Shown in pieces: positions 16,178 to 17,090 of a stretch of DNA of 17,090 bases. The stretch is from Mucidula mucida. Taxonomy: Eukaryota; Basidiomycota; Agaricomycetes; Agaricales; Physalacriaceae. The position numbers and the translations under genes are program-made. The stretch lies in assembly GCA_015501055.1 (NCBI GenBank), contig JADNYV010000729.1:1-17090 (forward strand), read 5' to 3'. Each line of letters begins with the position of its first letter. The stretch's first letter is position 1. The notes below the pieces were generated by a model, which saw only the letters and a list, made by a program, of their open reading frames with translations, searched no databases and was not told where the DNA came from.

Positions 16178-16985
16178 TCGATGTAAACGCGGATTCCAAG
16201 GGTAGGGAGCGTTTTCAGAGGCCTCTGCACACTCCACACCCCACCTTACCCCTTTACCCAACTTCCTACTCAAGGGAGTTCAATGAGACAGCTTAAATCA
16301 AGTCAAACACTCATTTCACTCTAAAGCTGTATCATGTTCGCTCTCTGCTGCTCCTACTGCAGCCAGCCCACTCTCTGGGCTCTTCCTGGACTTACCCAGC
16401 CTGTGTCTGGTGTTGTAGTAACAACAGAGGCCACTCACAGGGCGCCCTGGGAGGTTTAAGCAAGAGCTCACACACTCTGCCTCTTTGTCTCTTACCATCA
16501 TCATCTCACAGAGACAAGCAGTTTGTGATTCCTCCAGTCCTCTTGCTCAGGACTGATGCCATACACCTCTAGAGCACTGTCTGAAGCCGCCTACCCAGCC
16601 CAAAACCAGTCCAGACAGGTCCAAGTGCCCATTTTGAGGGAATTCGCACTTTTGCTCTCCCAGGCAAGCACCACTCGCTCTACTCGGTCCTCCTGCTCAG
16701 GACTGATGTACTGGCACCCTAGAACCCTATTGGAAGTGTCCGCTCCGGCCCCAGAGCGCTAGCGCTCCCGCTGCTCTCCCTGCTTCCAGTATGTGCCAAT
16801 GTCTCACATCCAGCTCTTCAGAGCTGATGCCCATTTTGTGCCCAGATACCCATTCCTTTCCAAAGGACTCCTTCTCAAGGACATTCTGTGGGCTATCTGG
16901 TCACAGGTGCGCTCTCTGCACCCTCCCACTCCCCTCCAGCTAACCTGTGTTATCTGGTCACAGTTAGCTCCGCATTTTTGCGTCC
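16178..16985 (+). repeat. A2 split direct repeat (E6)
   Basis: 808 bp of the E2/E4 variant class, with CCGAG changed to CCAAG at 16198 and one A missing near 16624 (TCCAAGTGCC against TCCAAAGTGCC). Confidence 0.9.
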
Positions 16986-17045
16986 CCTCCCACCTCTCCC
17001 TCAGTAGATACATCTTCATGTATTAAGTATGTACACTTCATGTAC

Positions 17046-17090
17046 AGGACTTTACGATACGCTGAATTGATGGGCCTCGGGGTCCAGTTT
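17046..17090 (+). repeat. B2 repeat, cut by window end (E6)
   Basis: Start of B with missing bases in AGGCACTTT and GGGGCCCTC relative to the other copies. The terminus lies beyond the window. Confidence 0.75.

Larger units (their letters stand above)
14473..17090 (+). mobile_element. Copy E6: 3' part (RH-YR-B1-A2-B2), cut by window end
   Basis: Begins in the RNase H region (equivalent to E4 8134-8136; 2 bp GA shared with the end of E5) and runs through YR, B1, A2, spacer and the first 45 bp of B2. Compared with E4 it carries mainly C-to-T or G-to-A changes at CpG sites. The last 50 bp of the window have extra single-base losses (AGGACTTT, GGGCCTC), perhaps low sequence quality. Confidence 0.9.

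Noticed and set aside
1..17090. CRISPR array, phage or bacterial integron suggested by repeats plus a tyrosine recombinase
   Set aside because: Repeats are long and flank RT/RH and gag; no spacers, Shine-Dalgarno pattern or bacterial genes; the RT and YR types are eukaryotic DIRS-like.

Overview
The window is eukaryotic retrotransposon DNA from end to end. I found no host gene, rRNA, tRNA, CRISPR array or prokaryotic operon. It holds parts of six copies (here E1 to E6) of one tyrosine-recombinase (DIRS-superfamily) retrotransposon. The coding order is gag, reverse transcriptase-RNase H (RT-RH), tyrosine recombinase (YR). There is no DDE integrase, protease or LTR, and no methyltransferase ORF. 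The ends are split direct repeats of the PAT/Kangaroo/Ngaro kind: A1 - ORFs - B1 - A2 - B2, with A about 809 bp and B 81 bp. The style of the RT, of the YR (HSVR, then GRW, then a late Tyr) and of the C/H-rich gag end resembles DIRS-like elements of basidiomycete fungi. A fungal, probably Agaricomycete, host is my inference.

Layout. E1 (1-1167, +): YR tail, B1, A2 and a truncated B2. E2 (1168-3832, +): RH tail, frameshifted YR, B1-A2-B2. E3 (3833-4225, +): YR tail and B1. E4 (4226-10789, +): the only copy with both ends, A1-gag-RT/RH-YR-B1-A2-B2, joined to E3 as a head-to-tail tandem exactly at the B|A junction. E5 (10790-14472, -): the 5' half of an inverted copy, from the RT back to A1. E6 (14473-17090, +): RH tail, YR, B1-A2 and the start of B2, cut by the window end.

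How it fits together. At each join the terminus of one copy abuts the interior of the next: E1 in the RH of E2, E2 in the YR of E3, E3/E4 in the RT of E5, E5 in the RH of E6. This reads as serial self-insertion, with younger elements to the left and the missing left halves expected upstream. In E4 the RT-RH ORF is open and has its catalytic residues, whereas gag and YR are broken by single-base indels. YR is also broken in E2 and E6, so no complete functional set is present. The copies are nearly identical, so the cluster is young or the small indels are partly sequencing errors.

Most notable: a 30-bp imperfect inverted repeat (11-bp arms, 8-bp spacer) at the very end of every complete B repeat, a plausible recombinase core site; the precise B|A tandem; two independent junctions within about 10 bp of each other in the RNase H region; CpG-biased transitions in the outermost copy; and a conserved 60-bp A2-B2 spacer that the simple split-repeat scheme does not explain.
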